From assembly GCA_019116285.1 (NCBI GenBank), contig DXBX01000022.1, positions 1 through 55,580 on the forward strand: a stretch of DNA of 55,580 nucleotides. The letters are read 5' to 3'. This document shows positions 34,605-43,633 of this stretch, in pieces (within the stretch, counting starts at the first letter, position 1; every line of letters begins with the position of its first letter). The notes beneath the pieces are model-generated. The model saw only the letters and a list, made by a program, of their open reading frames with translations, ran no database searches and was not told the origin of the DNA. This stretch comes from Candidatus Bacteroides merdigallinarum (GTDB taxonomy: Bacteria > Bacteroidota > Bacteroidia > Bacteroidales > Bacteroidaceae). A program made the position numbers and the translations under genes.

Positions 34605-34708
34605 AAACGGGTAAGTCCTACACGGCCAGCTCCCTGTGAATCCTCCAGGGCTTGACCGCAGCAAAGGTAACAGGTCGTAGCGGCGCGATGTAGTAAGCTT
34701 ACCCACCC
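34605..34708 (+). ncRNA. ffs: Signal recognition particle RNA (bacterial small type)
   Basis: A single long hairpin of about 100 nt. GGGTAAG (34609-34615) pairs with CTTACCC (34698-34704), then CCTACA with TGTAGT. The apical part (34639-34670) has the domain IV signature CCAGGGC...GCAGCAAAGG, where the asymmetric CAGG/AGCA internal loop binds Ffh. The loop at the tip is not the usual GGAA. A consensus promoter lies just upstream and the tRNA gene follows without a gap, so both are likely cut from one transcript. The RNA guides Ffh to signal sequences on ribosomes. Confidence 0.82.
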
Positions 34709-34782
34709 GCCTCTTTAGCTCAGCTGGCCAGAGCACGTGATTTGTAATCTCGGGGTCGTTGGTTCGAATCCGACAAGAGGCT
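34709..34782 (+). tRNA. tRNA-Thr (anticodon TGT)
   Basis: A 74-nt cloverleaf: acceptor GCCTCTT/AAGAGGC (34709-34715/34775-34781) with discriminator T, D arm GCTC...GAGC, anticodon loop TTTGTAA giving TGT (34743-34745), and T arm with GGTTCGAATCC. The anticodon stem CGTGA/TCTCG has a central T-T mismatch. No CCA is encoded. It follows the SRP RNA immediately. Confidence 0.92.
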
Positions 34783-34858
34783 CAAAATTTCCGATAGCAA
34801 ATCTGCCAAAAACAATCTCTCCTTATCTTATAAAAAGCAAAGAGGGTGTTTAGCCTCT

Positions 34859-34942
34859 CTAAAGAGGGACTTTAGCATCCTAAACAGGGACTTTAGCGTT
34901 CTAAAGAGGGACTTTAGCGTTCTAAAGAGGGACTTTAGCCTA
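34859..34942. repeat. Four-unit 21-bp tandem array upstream of the antiporter gene
   Basis: Units start at 34859, 34880, 34901 and 34922, exactly 21 bp apart. Each is CTAAAG-AGGGA-CTTTAG (second unit CTAAAC), a 6-bp stem with a 5-nt loop, joined by 4-base spacers. The array lies between tRNA-Thr and the antiporter promoter. Confidence 0.93.
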
Positions 34943-35002
34943 TCTAAAAAAGGATTTGGAAACAAGCCCGCAAAATAGAAGCACAATCTGAAGTTTTTTC
35001 CG

Positions 35003-35010
35003 TATCTTTG
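35003..35010 (+). promoter_or_regulatory. -7 element of the antiporter gene
   Basis: TATCTTTG, 29 bases upstream of the ATG at 35040. Confidence 0.5.
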
Positions 35011-35039
35011 TTGTTCGAAATACAACTACAACAAGCATT

Positions 35040-37304
35040 ATGTCAGATTTAGCTCCCTTGATATCCGACTTGGCCCTCATCTTGATTTGCGCCGGCCTGA
35101 TGACCTTGATTTTCAAAAAATTAAAGCAGCCCTTGGTATTAGGCTATATTGTAGCCGGATTCTTGGCCAGCCCACACATGCCCTACACGCCTTCCGTCAT
35201 GGAAAGCGCCAGCATGAAGGTATGGGCCGACATAGGCGTTATCTTCCTACTCTTCGCACTAGGACTGGAGTTCAGCTTCAAGAAGATAGTCAAAGTGGGA
35301 GGCCCGGCGGTAATTGCTGCCTGTACGATCATTTTCTGCATGATCATGCTGGGCGTAGCAGTAGGCTCGGCCTTCGGATGGAGCAAAATGGATTGTCTTT
35401 TCTTGGGCGGCATGATTGCAATGTCCTCCACCACCATCATCTACAAGGCATTTGATGACTTAGGACTCCGGAAAAAACAATTCACCGGACTGGTGCTCAG
35501 CGTATTAATCTTAGAAGATATATTGGCCATCGTCTTGATGGTGATGCTTTCCACCATGGCCGTACGACATAATTTCGAAGGGACACAGATGTTGGAAAGC
35601 ATTGCCAAACTGATGTTCTTCCTCATCCTATGGTTTGTAGTGGGCATCTACCTCATCCCGCTTTTACTAAAAAAATGCCGGAAACTGATGAGCGACGAAA
35701 CGCTACTGATTGTGGCTCTGGCAATGTGTTTCGGCATGGTGGTACTGGCCGCACGAACCGGATTTTCACCGGCTTTCGGTGCTTTCATCATGGGTTCCAT
35801 CCTGGCAGAAACGGTAGAGGCCGAACACATCGAAAAGTTGGTGATGCCGGTCAAAGACTTGTTTGGAGCCATCTTCTTTGTATCTGTCGGCATGATGGTA
35901 GACCCCGCCATGATTGTGGAATATGCCGGTCCTATCATAGTTATCACCTTGGCAGTCATTGTGGGACAAGCCCTGTTCGGGACATTGGGTGTGTTGTTGG
36001 CAGGCCAACCCCTGAAGACTGCCATGCAATGTGGCTTCAGCCTTACGCAGATAGGTGAATTTGCTTTCATCATCGCCTCACTGGGTGTTTCCCTACATGT
36101 TACAGGACACTTTCTCTACCCCATCGTAGTGGCTGTATCTGTCATCACCACTTTCCTGACACCCTATATGATTCGCATAGCCGAGCCGGCCTCCAACTAT
36201 GTAGACGCCCACCTGCCCGAACGATGGAAAAACTTCCTGGCACGTTACGCCTCCGGTTCGCGTCCGGTCAATCACGAAAGTTTATGGAAGAAACTGATTG
36301 TTGCATTATTGCGCTTCACGATTGTCTACTCCATCGTTTGCGTGGCCATTGTGGCCTTGTCTTTCCGGTTTATCATCCCCTTCTGCCGGGAAAGCCTGCC
36401 GGGCATCTGGGGTTCACTGGTAGCAGCCGGTGTGACCATTTTATGTCTCTCCCCTTTCCTGCGGGCTATCATGATCAAAAAAAATCATTCCGTCGAATTC
36501 ACGACCCTTTGGAAAGAAGACAGGAGCAATCGCGCACCCTTGGTGGCCACCATTGTCTTGCGGGTATTGTTGGCTGTAGGGTTTCTGATGTTTGTCATCT
36601 CCGGATTGTTTCAAGTATCCGTAGGATTGGTATTGGGCATTGCTTTCCTGTTGGTGGTACTGATGATACTCTCACGTCAACTGAAGAAACAATCCATCCT
36701 GATAGAACGTCGTTTCTTCCAGAATCTACGTTCACGCGATATCCGTGCAGAATATATGGGAGAGAAAAAGCCCCAATATGCCGGCCGCCTGCTATCGAAA
36801 GACTTGCACTTGGCCGATTATATCATACCCGGTGAGGCCTCTTGGGCAGGGAAAACCCTTGCCGAACTGAATTTTGGCAAACAATACGGTGTCCATGTAG
36901 TTTCCATTTTGCGCGGGAAGAAGCGTATCAATATCCCCGGTGCTTCTGTACGCCTGTTTCCGGAAGATAAAATCCAAGTAATTGGTACAGATGCCGAGCT
37001 GAATGTCTTCGGGGAGGCCATGAACCGGGCTTGCACTTTGGAAGATGATGTGGTAGAGAAGAGTGAGATGATTCTGCGCCAATTCCGCATCGAAGCAGAC
37101 TCCCCCTTCCTACACAAGAGCATCAAAGAATCCGGCATCCGCGACAAATACCATTGCCTGATAGCCGGCGTGGAGCGTGAAGAGAATACCCTCCGTGCTC
37201 CCGACCCGAACGAACCTTTCCTGGAGGGCGATGTTGTCTGGATTGTAGGAGAAAATACGGATGTTTACCGACTGGCGGGGCAAGATTCCTTCAATGAAGA
37301 ATAA
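35040..37304 (+). CDS. CPA2-family cation:proton antiporter with RCK_C domains
   Basis: A 754-residue inner-membrane protein. About 12 helices form the Na+/H+ exchanger fold: ILICAGLMTLIFKKLKQPL, LGYIVAGFLASPH, IGVIFLLFALGLEFSF and VLILEDILAIVLMVML (carrying the ion-binding acidic residues ED at about 160). Further hydrophobic segments near residues 420-560 extend the membrane part. The cytosolic C-terminus has two TrkA-C/RCK_C-like domains (ADYIIPGEASWAGKTLAELN with EDKIQVIG, then SPFLHKSIKESGIRDKYHCL with EGDVVWIVG) that gate transport by ligand. There is no NAD-binding TrkA-N domain, unlike KefB/KefC. It exchanges K+ or Na+ for protons; the ion is not determined here. Confidence 0.9.
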   Translation: MSDLAPLISDLALILICAGLMTLIFKKLKQPLVLGYIVAGFLASPHMPYTPSVMESASMKVWADIGVIFLLFALGLEFSFKKIVKVGGPAVIAACTIIFCMIMLGVAVGSAFGWSKMDCLFLGGMIAMSSTTIIYKAFDDLGLRKKQFTGLVLSVLILEDILAIVLMVMLSTMAVRHNFEGTQMLESIAKLMFFLILWFVVGIYLIPLLLKKCRKLMSDETLLIVALAMCFGMVVLAARTGFSPAFGAFIMGSILAETVEAEHIEKLVMPVKDLFGAIFFVSVGMMVDPAMIVEYAGPIIVITLAVIVGQALFGTLGVLLAGQPLKTAMQCGFSLTQIGEFAFIIASLGVSLHVTGHFLYPIVVAVSVITTFLTPYMIRIAEPASNYVDAHLPERWKNFLARYASGSRPVNHESLWKKLIVALLRFTIVYSIVCVAIVALSFRFIIPFCRESLPGIWGSLVAAGVTILCLSPFLRAIMIKKNHSVEFTTLWKEDRSNRAPLVATIVLRVLLAVGFLMFVISGLFQVSVGLVLGIAFLLVVLMILSRQLKKQSILIERRFFQNLRSRDIRAEYMGEKKPQYAGRLLSKDLHLADYIIPGEASWAGKTLAELNFGKQYGVHVVSILRGKKRINIPGASVRLFPEDKIQVIGTDAELNVFGEAMNRACTLEDDVVEKSEMILRQFRIEADSPFLHKSIKESGIRDKYHCLIAGVEREENTLRAPDPNEPFLEGDVVWIVGENTDVYRLAGQDSFNEE

Positions 37305-37306
37305 GG

Positions 37307-38296
37307 TCAGATTTTGCCCAAGATTTTATCCATCACCCAATTGGTCAAGGTAGCACTCTCACCATTGCAGGTACAGACGGATTTGCCCAACAAGTGATCC
37401 ACCACGGCCTGAATCAGAGGCTGTTGCACATACGTAGGGTTCTCCACACTGATTTTCTCGCATCCTTTCTCCGTATGCAAGGAAATTGGCTCATACGTAA
37501 AGATGGAGAAACAAAGCATCCCTTTGTCGCCGATCACCTCAATGCGGTCTTCGCGTGCGGAATCATCGGCCACGAAACACCATGAGCCACTACCTACCAA
37601 CCCACTCTCAAATTGGAAGCAGGCACTCAGGGTATCCTCTGCCGGATACAATCCACCCCGATTGCTCTTGTAGCCACTGGCTTGCAGGATACAGCCGAAA
37701 ATCTCTTGCAACATGTCCAACTGATGAGGTGCCAGGTCATAGAAATAACCGCCTCCGGCAATATCGGGCTGCACACGCCAAGGCAGGTTTTCTTTATTAT
37801 AATCCAAATCGCGTGGAGGTTGGGCAAAACGTATTTGGACATTGATAACATTTCCAATACTCCCTTCTTCTATCAACAATTTCACTCGTTGAAAGTAAGG
37901 AAGATACCGACGATAATAGGCCACGAAGCAAGGAACTCCCGTCTCGTGCGAGACACGATTAATGCGGCAACACTCCTCATAAGTCACCGCCATAGGTTTC
38001 TCAATATACACCGGCTTGCCCGCTTTCATGGCCATGATGGCATAGGTGGCATGCGACGAGGGAGGGGTGGCGATATAGATGGCATTCACTTCCGCATCGT
38101 CCACCAGAGCCTGCGCATCGTCATACCAACGGGGGATGCCACGCTCTTCAGCATATTTCTGGGCCTTTTCACCATTACGGCTCATCACGGCCACCACTTC
38201 CGAATTCGCTATCTTCTGAAAGGCAGGGCCGCTCTTGTATTTAGTTACTTCCCCGCAACCGATAAATCCCCACTTGATTATTTTTTCGTTCATCAT
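37307..38296 (-). CDS. Gfo/Idh/MocA-family oxidoreductase
   Basis: A 329-residue NAD(P)-dependent dehydrogenase of sugars or related polyols. The Rossmann domain opens with IIKWGFIGCGEVTKYKSGPA (GxGxxx loop at residues about 12-17), followed by AIYIATPPSSHATYAIMAMK and the family motif GKPVYIEKPMAV (about 93-104) with the Lys of the catalytic set. The C-terminal alpha/beta domain has GGGYFYDLAPHQLDML, where D and H are the usual catalytic residues (about 181-196). No signal peptide, so cytosolic. It is convergent with the antiporter gene (stops 2 bases apart) and upstream of nothing that names the substrate. Confidence 0.9.
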   Translation of the reverse strand: MMNEKIIKWGFIGCGEVTKYKSGPAFQKIANSEVVAVMSRNGEKAQKYAEERGIPRWYDDAQALVDDAEVNAIYIATPPSSHATYAIMAMKAGKPVYIEKPMAVTYEECCRINRVSHETGVPCFVAYYRRYLPYFQRVKLLIEEGSIGNVINVQIRFAQPPRDLDYNKENLPWRVQPDIAGGGYFYDLAPHQLDMLQEIFGCILQASGYKSNRGGLYPAEDTLSACFQFESGLVGSGSWCFVADDSAREDRIEVIGDKGMLCFSIFTYEPISLHTEKGCEKISVENPTYVQQPLIQAVVDHLLGKSVCTCNGESATLTNWVMDKILGKI

Positions 38297-38302
38297 ATCC
38301 GT

Positions 38303-38725
38303 TTACTCCTCTTCATCGAAATCAAAATCAAAGTCGAAATCATCCATGAATTCCGGCGTAGTAAACTCCTCCAGCTCCCGGCGGTCTTTCTTGGTGGGAC
38401 GACCCGTACCTTTGGCACGATTCACAAAGCCACTGATCTTGCTCATCTCCAGCAACTCATACTGATCCGGCGTCGTCACATTCTCCAAGACTTCAGGCAC
38501 CAGCTTGGCACCCACCCGCTTCTCGATGGGCTGCAACACCTTGAAGGAATAAGTGATGGGGGGCTTGCGCACCTGCACCACATCGCCCGGTTTCACCATC
38601 CTCGCCGCCTTGGCTTGTGCACCGTTGATGCTGACACGCCCTTTCTTACACGCCTCGGCTGCAATGCTCCGCGTCTTGAAGATACGTGCTGCCCACATCC
38701 ATTTGTCTATCCTTGCCTCGCTCAT
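38303..38725 (-). CDS. S4-domain RNA-binding protein (HslR-like)
   Basis: A 140-residue protein with an N-terminal S4 domain (residues about 5-60: [20 protein letters not shown], then [20 protein letters not shown]), the fold that HslR uses to bind stalled 50S subunits carrying nascent-chain tRNA. The C-terminus is a basic then strongly acidic tail ([11 protein letters not shown]). Its start overlaps the stop of pth by 4 bases (38722-38725). Together with pth and rplY this makes a translation-quality gene group; a role in ribosome rescue is a reasonable inference. Confidence 0.88.
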   Translation of the reverse strand: MSEARIDKWMWAARIFKTRSIAAEACKKGRVSINGAQAKAARMVKPGDVVQVRKPPITYSFKVLQPIEKRVGAKLVPEVLENVTTPDQYELLEMSKISGFVNRAKGTGRPTKKDRRELEEFTTPEFMDDFDFDFDFDEEE

Positions 38726-39291
38726 TGCTTCTTATGATTGAATTGATTCATCGTAATGTCCAAACCTGCCAGGCAAAAACTCCGGATGATTTCTCCGGCT
38801 GTCTCCAGCCGTTCGGGCATCAACTTATACTCCTCCTCAGTAAAAGGACTCAACACATAGTCAATCTGGCCTCCGCGCGGGAAGTCGTTGCCAATCCCGA
38901 AACGCAACCGGGCATACTCCTGCGTGCCCAGCGTAGCGGCAATGTGCTTCAAGCCATTATGTCCGCCGTCGCTCCCCTTCCCTTTCAAACGCAAGGTACC
39001 GAAAGCGAGGGATAAATCATCCACCACCACCAACAGATTCTCCATCGGTATATTCTCCTTCTGCAACCAGTAGCGTACGGCATTTCCACTCAGATTCATA
39101 TAGGTGGAAGGCTTCAGCAGCACGACCTGCCTCCCTTTCAGCGAGAGGCGGGCGGTGAATCCATAGCGCCCGTCGGAGAACGTCGCACCGGCTTTTTCCG
39201 CCAAAGCATCCACGGTCATGAATCCGATGTTATGCCGCGTCTCGTGATATTCCGGGCCGATATTGCCCAATCCTGCAATCAAATATTTCAT
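38722..39291 (-). CDS. pth: Peptidyl-tRNA hydrolase
   Basis: Releases peptides from prematurely dropped peptidyl-tRNA. Start at 39291 ([20 protein letters not shown]) gives 189 residues, the usual length. Active-site residues visible are Asn10 in GLGN, His20 in ETRHNIGF, the [11 protein letters not shown] motif with Asn (about 66-76), and [20 protein letters not shown] then GGHNGLKHI with Asn and His (about 92-120). It is downstream of rplY, as often in bacteria, and translationally coupled to the S4-protein gene. Confidence 0.95.
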   Translation of the reverse strand: MKYLIAGLGNIGPEYHETRHNIGFMTVDALAEKAGATFSDGRYGFTARLSLKGRQVVLLKPSTYMNLSGNAVRYWLQKENIPMENLLVVVDDLSLAFGTLRLKGKGSDGGHNGLKHIAATLGTQEYARLRFGIGNDFPRGGQIDYVLSPFTEEEYKLMPERLETAGEIIRSFCLAGLDITMNQFNHKKQ

Positions 39292-39306
39292 AGTCAATGC
39301 GTCGGA

Positions 39307-39352
39307 AAACAAGGAACGCGAATTATCGCATCTGCGCTAACCCGCGTTCCTT
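39307..39352 (-). terminator. Hairpin between rplY and pth
   Basis: AAGGAACGCG (39311-39320) pairs perfectly with CGCGTTCCTT (39343-39352); on the minus strand it is followed by GTTTTCC. It may partly terminate rplY transcripts. Confidence 0.65.
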
Positions 39353-39394
39353 AAGTATATGAGTTTAATTGGACTCTGTATCGTGTTGTCCGGT

Positions 39395-39988
39395 TTAGCT
39401 GTTGGCAGCAGCGGCGGCAGCACCTCTGGCGGCACGAGTCAGCTTAACGGCGCATACCACAGCCTCCTTGGCATTCAGCAGCTCCAAGCCTTCGTAGCTC
39501 AGTTCGCCTACCTTCACGGTCTTACCCAGACCCAGGTGAGACACGTTGACAACCAGTCTTTCGGGAATCACATTGTACAGAGCTTTCACTTTCAGCTTGC
39601 GCATCTGGAGAGACAGCTTACCACCGGCCTTCACACCTTCTGCCAAGCCTTCCAGCTGAACGGGCACTTCCATCACGATGGGCTTCGACTCGTCGATTTC
39701 ATAGAAGTCCACGTGCAGGATGTTATCCTTCACCGGGTGGAACTGGATATCCTTCATGATGGCATTGTATTTCTTGCCGTCGATAACGAGGTCAACCACG
39801 TAGATGTGGGGCGTGTAAACCAAGTTGCGCAGACCGTCTACGGTAACCGTGAAGTGCACCACTTCTTTTCCGCCATACAATACGCAGGGAACGCCGTTGT
39901 TCTTACGGATAGCCTTCAAAGCTCTTGCCTGCTCCGAAGAACGCTCTGCAATGGTTCTTGCAGTACCTTTTACTTCGATAGATTTCAT
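39395..39988 (-). CDS. rplY: 50S ribosomal protein L25/general stress protein Ctc
   Basis: A 197-residue two-domain (CTC-type) L25 that binds 5S rRNA. The N-terminal 5S-binding domain is KSIEVKGTARTIAERSSEQA, KNNGVPCVLYGGKEVVHFTV and the strand HVDFYEIDESKPIVMEVPV. The C-terminal TL5-like domain is KAGGKLSLQMRKLKVKALYN, then LVVNVSHLGLGKTVKVGEL. An Ala-rich tail closes the protein. It is the first gene of the rplY-pth-S4 group on the minus strand. Confidence 0.94.
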   Translation of the reverse strand: MKSIEVKGTARTIAERSSEQARALKAIRKNNGVPCVLYGGKEVVHFTVTVDGLRNLVYTPHIYVVDLVIDGKKYNAIMKDIQFHPVKDNILHVDFYEIDESKPIVMEVPVQLEGLAEGVKAGGKLSLQMRKLKVKALYNVIPERLVVNVSHLGLGKTVKVGELSYEGLELLNAKEAVVCAVKLTRAARGAAAAAANS

Positions 39989-40135
39989 TGTCTTAAGTTT
40001 TTTGTGTTACTCTAAATTAAGTTGTTCTCTTTGCTTAATTCACCATCACACGATGCAATCCCGCCGGAATTGCCTGATGCTGTAAAAAGCGGGTGCAAAG
40101 GTACGCTTTCTTTTTCAATCCGCCAAACTTTCCGT

Positions 40136-40534
40136 TCAGAAATCAATATCAATATTGATAGGCTGATTCATCAGGGGAGTTTCTTCTGCCTCTGTCTTTT
40201 CCTCGCGAAGCGGCTCACTATCTTTTGCAGAGGCCTCGCCTTTGCCTTGCTTTGTCCGGATGAAGCGGATACTCTCCTGCAGGCTCTTCATGAACTTGTC
40301 GAAATCTTCCTGGTAGAGGAAAATCTTGTGCTTCTCGAAATTCACTTGCGAGTCAACGCCCTCCCCCATGACAACCTTCTTGCTTTCGGTGATGGCCAGG
40401 AACAATTCATCCTTGCGGTTTTTCTTCACATCCAGGTAATAAATGCGCTTACCTGCCTTGACGGCTTGGGAATACACGATATCTTTATCCTTGTCGCGCG
40501 CATCGGCATCAGTTCTCTTTTTAAAGTCTTCCAT
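40136..40534 (-). CDS. DUF3276 (PUR-alpha-like) nucleic-acid-binding protein
   Basis: Start at 40534 (MEDFKKRTDADARDKDKDIV) gives 132 residues. The single PUR-type repeat reads as strands and a helix: YSQAVKAGKRIYYLDVKKNR, DELFLAITESKKVV, SQVNFEKHKIFLYQEDFDKF. The family DUF3276 is confined to Bacteroidetes and resembles the PUR-alpha fold that binds single-stranded DNA or RNA; a Borrelia homologue has been studied as a DNA/RNA-binding regulator. The C-terminal 30 residues are charged and disordered. Divergent from nusB across a 177-base region. Confidence 0.85.
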   Translation of the reverse strand: MEDFKKRTDADARDKDKDIVYSQAVKAGKRIYYLDVKKNRKDELFLAITESKKVVMGEGVDSQVNFEKHKIFLYQEDFDKFMKSLQESIRFIRTKQGKGEASAKDSEPLREEKTEAEETPLMNQPINIDIDF

Positions 40535-40637
40535 TTCTGTTAAGTTTAGAATCAAGGGCAAAATTGACGATTTTTTTTATACTTTCAAAAGAAAAACGAG
40601 GTATAATCGCCTTCTTCTGCAAAAAAATGTATTTTGA

Positions 40638-40669
40638 TTGTGTCGGGTCAACAAAAATGCCTACTTTTG
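40638..40669 (+). promoter_or_regulatory. Promoter of the nusB operon
   Basis: TTG at 40638-40640, 21 bases, TACTTTTG at 40662-40669; 42 bases upstream of the nusB ATG. Confidence 0.6.
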
Positions 40670-40711
40670 CACCCCGTTAGAACGAAACACTATTACCCTT
40701 TTATTAATGTT

Positions 40712-41638
40712 ATGATCAACAGAGTTCTTATTCGTCTTAAGATTATACAGATTGTATATGCGTATTATCAGAATGGCAGCAAAAACCTGGATGCGGCCGA
40801 GAAAGAATTGTTCTTCAGCCTCTCCAAGGCATACGACCTTTATAATTACCTGCTGATGCTGATGGTCGCGGTGACCAACTATGCACAAAAGCGGATAGAC
40901 GCGGCCAAATCAAAACTGGCTCCCACGACCGAAGAACTGTATCCCAACATGAAATTCGTGGAGAACAAATTCATCGCACAACTGGAGGTGAACCAGCAAC
41001 TGACCGAATTCATAACCAACCAGAAACGCTCCTGGGCCAACGAAGAGACGTTCGTCAAGGGATTGTACGACCGGATCACGGCCTCTGATATATATAAGGA
41101 ATATATGGCCTCGACGGACAACAGCTATGATGCCGACCGCGAGCTGTGGAGAAAGCTGTACAAGACCTTTGTCTTCAACAACGAGGCACTGGACACGCTG
41201 CTGGAAGACCAAAGCCTATATTGGAATGATGATAAGGAAGTGGTGGACACCTTTGTCTTGAAAACCATCAAGCGCTTCGACGAGAAGAACGGAGTCAACC
41301 AGCCGCTCCTGCCCGAATTCAAGGACGAGGAAGACCGCGAGTTTGCCCGCCGCCTCTTCCGCCGCACCATCCTGAATGCCGATTATTACCGCCATCTCAT
41401 CAGCGAGAATACGCGCAACTGGGATTTGGATCGCGTCGCCTTCATGGATGTGATTGTCATGCAATGCGCCTTGGCCGAAATCCTGAGCTTCCCCAACATC
41501 CCCGTCAGCGTCTCGCTGAACGAATATGTGGACATTGCCAAGGTGTACAGCACGCCCAAGAGCGGAAGCTTCGTCAACGGTACACTGGATGGAATTGTTA
41601 ATCAATTAAAAAAGGATGGTAAGTTGACGAAAAACTGA
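40712..41638 (+). CDS. nusB: Transcription antitermination protein NusB (long form)
   Basis: Works with NusE (S10) at boxA to keep RNA polymerase going through rRNA operons. The start MINRVLIRLKIIQIVYAYYQ at 40712 gives 308 residues, about twice the E. coli protein; the long form with an N-terminal helical extension is normal for Bacteroidetes. The conserved NusB core is at the C-terminus: EFARRLFRRTILNADYYRHL, NWDLDRVAFMDVIVMQCALA and NIPVSVSLNEYVDIAKVYST, then GSFVNGTLDGIV. First gene of the nusB-yajC-ybbR-coaE run. Confidence 0.93.
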   Translation: MINRVLIRLKIIQIVYAYYQNGSKNLDAAEKELFFSLSKAYDLYNYLLMLMVAVTNYAQKRIDAAKSKLAPTTEELYPNMKFVENKFIAQLEVNQQLTEFITNQKRSWANEETFVKGLYDRITASDIYKEYMASTDNSYDADRELWRKLYKTFVFNNEALDTLLEDQSLYWNDDKEVVDTFVLKTIKRFDEKNGVNQPLLPEFKDEEDREFARRLFRRTILNADYYRHLISENTRNWDLDRVAFMDVIVMQCALAEILSFPNIPVSVSLNEYVDIAKVYSTPKSGSFVNGTLDGIVNQLKKDGKLTKN

Positions 41639-41646
41639 TATTTTTG
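41639..41646 (+). promoter_or_regulatory. Internal -7 element before yajC
   Basis: TATTTTTG begins directly after the nusB stop codon and lies 33 bases upstream of the yajC ATG; a possible secondary promoter. Confidence 0.45.
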
Positions 41647-41678
41647 TCGCGTATTAAACATTAAAAACTGAATATTTT

Positions 41679-42017
41679 ATGAATCTTCTGACAATTTCTT
41701 TGTGGCAGGCTGCTCCTGCCGCGGGTCCTGACGGTAGCCTGATGTGGATCATGCTGATAGCCATGTTCGTCATCATCTATTTCTTCATGATTCGCCCCCA
41801 AAACAAAAAGCAAAAGGAAATCGCGAATTTCCGCAAATCCCTGCAGGTGAACCAGAAAGTAATCACCGCCGGAGGCATCCACGGTGTCATCAAGGAAATC
41901 AATGATTCCGATGTCATCCTCGAAATCGCTTCCAACGTAAAAATCCGCATAGACAAGAACTCGATCTTTGCAGCTGCTGCCGACGCCAACAACTCACAAG
42001 CCAACGCAGCCAAATAA
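41679..42017 (+). CDS. yajC: Preprotein translocase subunit YajC
   Basis: A 112-residue accessory subunit of the Sec translocon. One membrane helix (LMWIMLIAMFVIIYFFMIRP, residues about 26-45) is followed by the typical charged segment QNKKQKEIANFRKSLQ and the conserved turn KVITAGGIHGVIKEIND (about 69-85), then a small beta domain and an Ala/Asn tail. It works with SecDF in the inner membrane. Lies 40 bases after nusB. Confidence 0.93.
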   Translation: MNLLTISLWQAAPAAGPDGSLMWIMLIAMFVIIYFFMIRPQNKKQKEIANFRKSLQVNQKVITAGGIHGVIKEINDSDVILEIASNVKIRIDKNSIFAAAADANNSQANAAK

Positions 42018-42038
42018 ATATCCATAGCTAGCGCGAAA

Positions 42039-43055
42039 ATGTTCGATCGTAGGAACATAAGGCAAATCTATGCAAGGATAAGCAAGCAACTGAAGGACTT
42101 CCTGCTGAGCGAAAAGAGCAGGGAGTTCTTTATTTTTTTATTCTTCTTCTTCGTTGCAGGAGGATTCTGGCTGCTACAGACCTTGAACAACGACTATGAG
42201 ACGGAGTTCTCCGTCCCTGTCCGACTGCGGAAGGTGCCTGAAAATGTAGTCATTACCTCCGAGCCTGTCTCCAAGCTCCAAGTCCGGGTCAAAGACAAAG
42301 GCACCGCCCTGCTCAACTACATGCTGGGCAAAAGTTTCTACCCCGTCACCATCGACTTCCCCGACTATAAAGGGAAAAACAATCGTGTGCGGATTTATGC
42401 CTCCAACTTCAGCAAGGAAATTGCCGGCCAACTGAAAGCCTCCACCCAACTCTTATCCATCAAGCCGGACACGCTGGAGTATATCTTCTCCACGGGAGTA
42501 TCCAAGAAAGTACCGGTCAAGCTACAAGGAGACGTCAAGGCAGGAAGACAATATTACTTCCCCGACACCCTCTTCCAGCCGGATTCCGTCTTGGTTTATG
42601 CACCCGAAACAATGCTGGACACCATCCAAGCAGCCTACACCCAATATCTGACGCTGGACGAAGTAGCAGACACGGTGACACGTCACCTCTCCCTGCAAGC
42701 AGGAAAAGGCGTGAAGTTTGTCCCCTCCACCACCCAGATGACATTGCCGGTGGATATCTATACGGAGAAGACCGTGGAAGTTCCCTTGCGCGGCATCAAC
42801 TTCCCCGCCGACAAGGTGTTGCGTGCGTTTCCTTCCAAGGTGCAAGTCACCTTCCAGGTAGGCGTAAGCCAATTCCGTCAAATCACCGCAGAAGATTTCC
42901 ACATCAATGTTTCCTATGAAGAACTGCTGGATTTGGGAAACAACAAATATACGGTGAAACTCCGGAGCATCCCGAAAGGCGTGAACCATGTACGTTTCAA
43001 CCCCGAACAGGTGGATTTCCTCATCGAACAAGTATCTCCCGGCTATGGCTATTAA
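42039..43055 (+). CDS. YbbR-domain protein (CdaR-like)
   Basis: A 338-residue protein with one N-terminal membrane helix ([20 protein letters not shown], residues about 30-49) and an exported part built of YbbR-like beta units ([74 protein letters not shown]). In Firmicutes CdaR uses such domains to regulate the diadenylate cyclase CdaA; no cdaA gene lies next to this one, so that role is not shown here. Its end overlaps coaE by 11 bases (43045-43055). Confidence 0.85.
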   Translation: MFDRRNIRQIYARISKQLKDFLLSEKSREFFIFLFFFFVAGGFWLLQTLNNDYETEFSVPVRLRKVPENVVITSEPVSKLQVRVKDKGTALLNYMLGKSFYPVTIDFPDYKGKNNRVRIYASNFSKEIAGQLKASTQLLSIKPDTLEYIFSTGVSKKVPVKLQGDVKAGRQYYFPDTLFQPDSVLVYAPETMLDTIQAAYTQYLTLDEVADTVTRHLSLQAGKGVKFVPSTTQMTLPVDIYTEKTVEVPLRGINFPADKVLRAFPSKVQVTFQVGVSQFRQITAEDFHINVSYEELLDLGNNKYTVKLRSIPKGVNHVRFNPEQVDFLIEQVSPGYGY

Positions 43056-43632
43056 GATAGGTATCACAGGAGGCATCGGAAGCGGGAAAAGCGTAGTTGC
43101 CAAGCTGCTGGCGTGGATGGGCATCCCTGTCTACCAAACCGATGCGGAAGCCAAGCGGTTGATGCTCTCCGATGCAGACATCCGAAGGGAGCTTACAGCA
43201 CTGGTAGGAAGCAATGCCTATAACGAAAAAGGCCTGAACAAAGCCTTGTTGGCCTCCTACGTCTTTGGAAATCCGGAGCATACGAGACAAGTAAATGCCA
43301 TCGTCCATCCAAAGGTTCGCCATGATTTCAGAAAATGGGCCGGAGACAACGGCCGGATGATGGTCGCCTTGGAATCTGCCATCCTGCTGGAAGCCGGATT
43401 CAGAAACGAAGTAGACAAGGTCGTAATGGTATATGCACCGCAAGAGGTACGCATAGAAAGAGCCATCCGCCGGGATAGCGCCACACGCGAACAAATAGAA
43501 AAACGTATCCGAAGCCAGATGAGCGATGAAAGCAAGCGGGAGGCAGCCGATTTCGTGATTGTCAACGATGGTGAAACCCCGTTAATCCCGCAGGTTTTGA
43601 GCCTGATTTCTTCCTTATCCCGAAATCATTGA
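43045..43632 (+). CDS. coaE: Dephospho-CoA kinase
   Basis: Phosphorylates dephospho-CoA, the last step of coenzyme A synthesis. Start at 43045 ([20 protein letters not shown]) gives 195 residues. The P-loop GGIGSGKS is at residues 9-16, the substrate region [11 protein letters not shown] at about 32-42 (Asp of the DxD-type base) and the lid segment [20 protein letters not shown] at about 140-159. It overlaps the YbbR gene by 11 bases, an unusual but compact coupling seen in Bacteroidetes. Cytosolic and complete. Confidence 0.94.
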   Translation: MAIKIGITGGIGSGKSVVAKLLAWMGIPVYQTDAEAKRLMLSDADIRRELTALVGSNAYNEKGLNKALLASYVFGNPEHTRQVNAIVHPKVRHDFRKWAGDNGRMMVALESAILLEAGFRNEVDKVVMVYAPQEVRIERAIRRDSATREQIEKRIRSQMSDESKREAADFVIVNDGETPLIPQVLSLISSLSRNH

Positions 43633-43633
43633 T

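Noticed and set aside
34709..34782. tRNA-Thr as the attachment site of the neighbouring repeats
   Set aside because: No duplicate of the tRNA 3' end is found in the window and no integrase is nearby.
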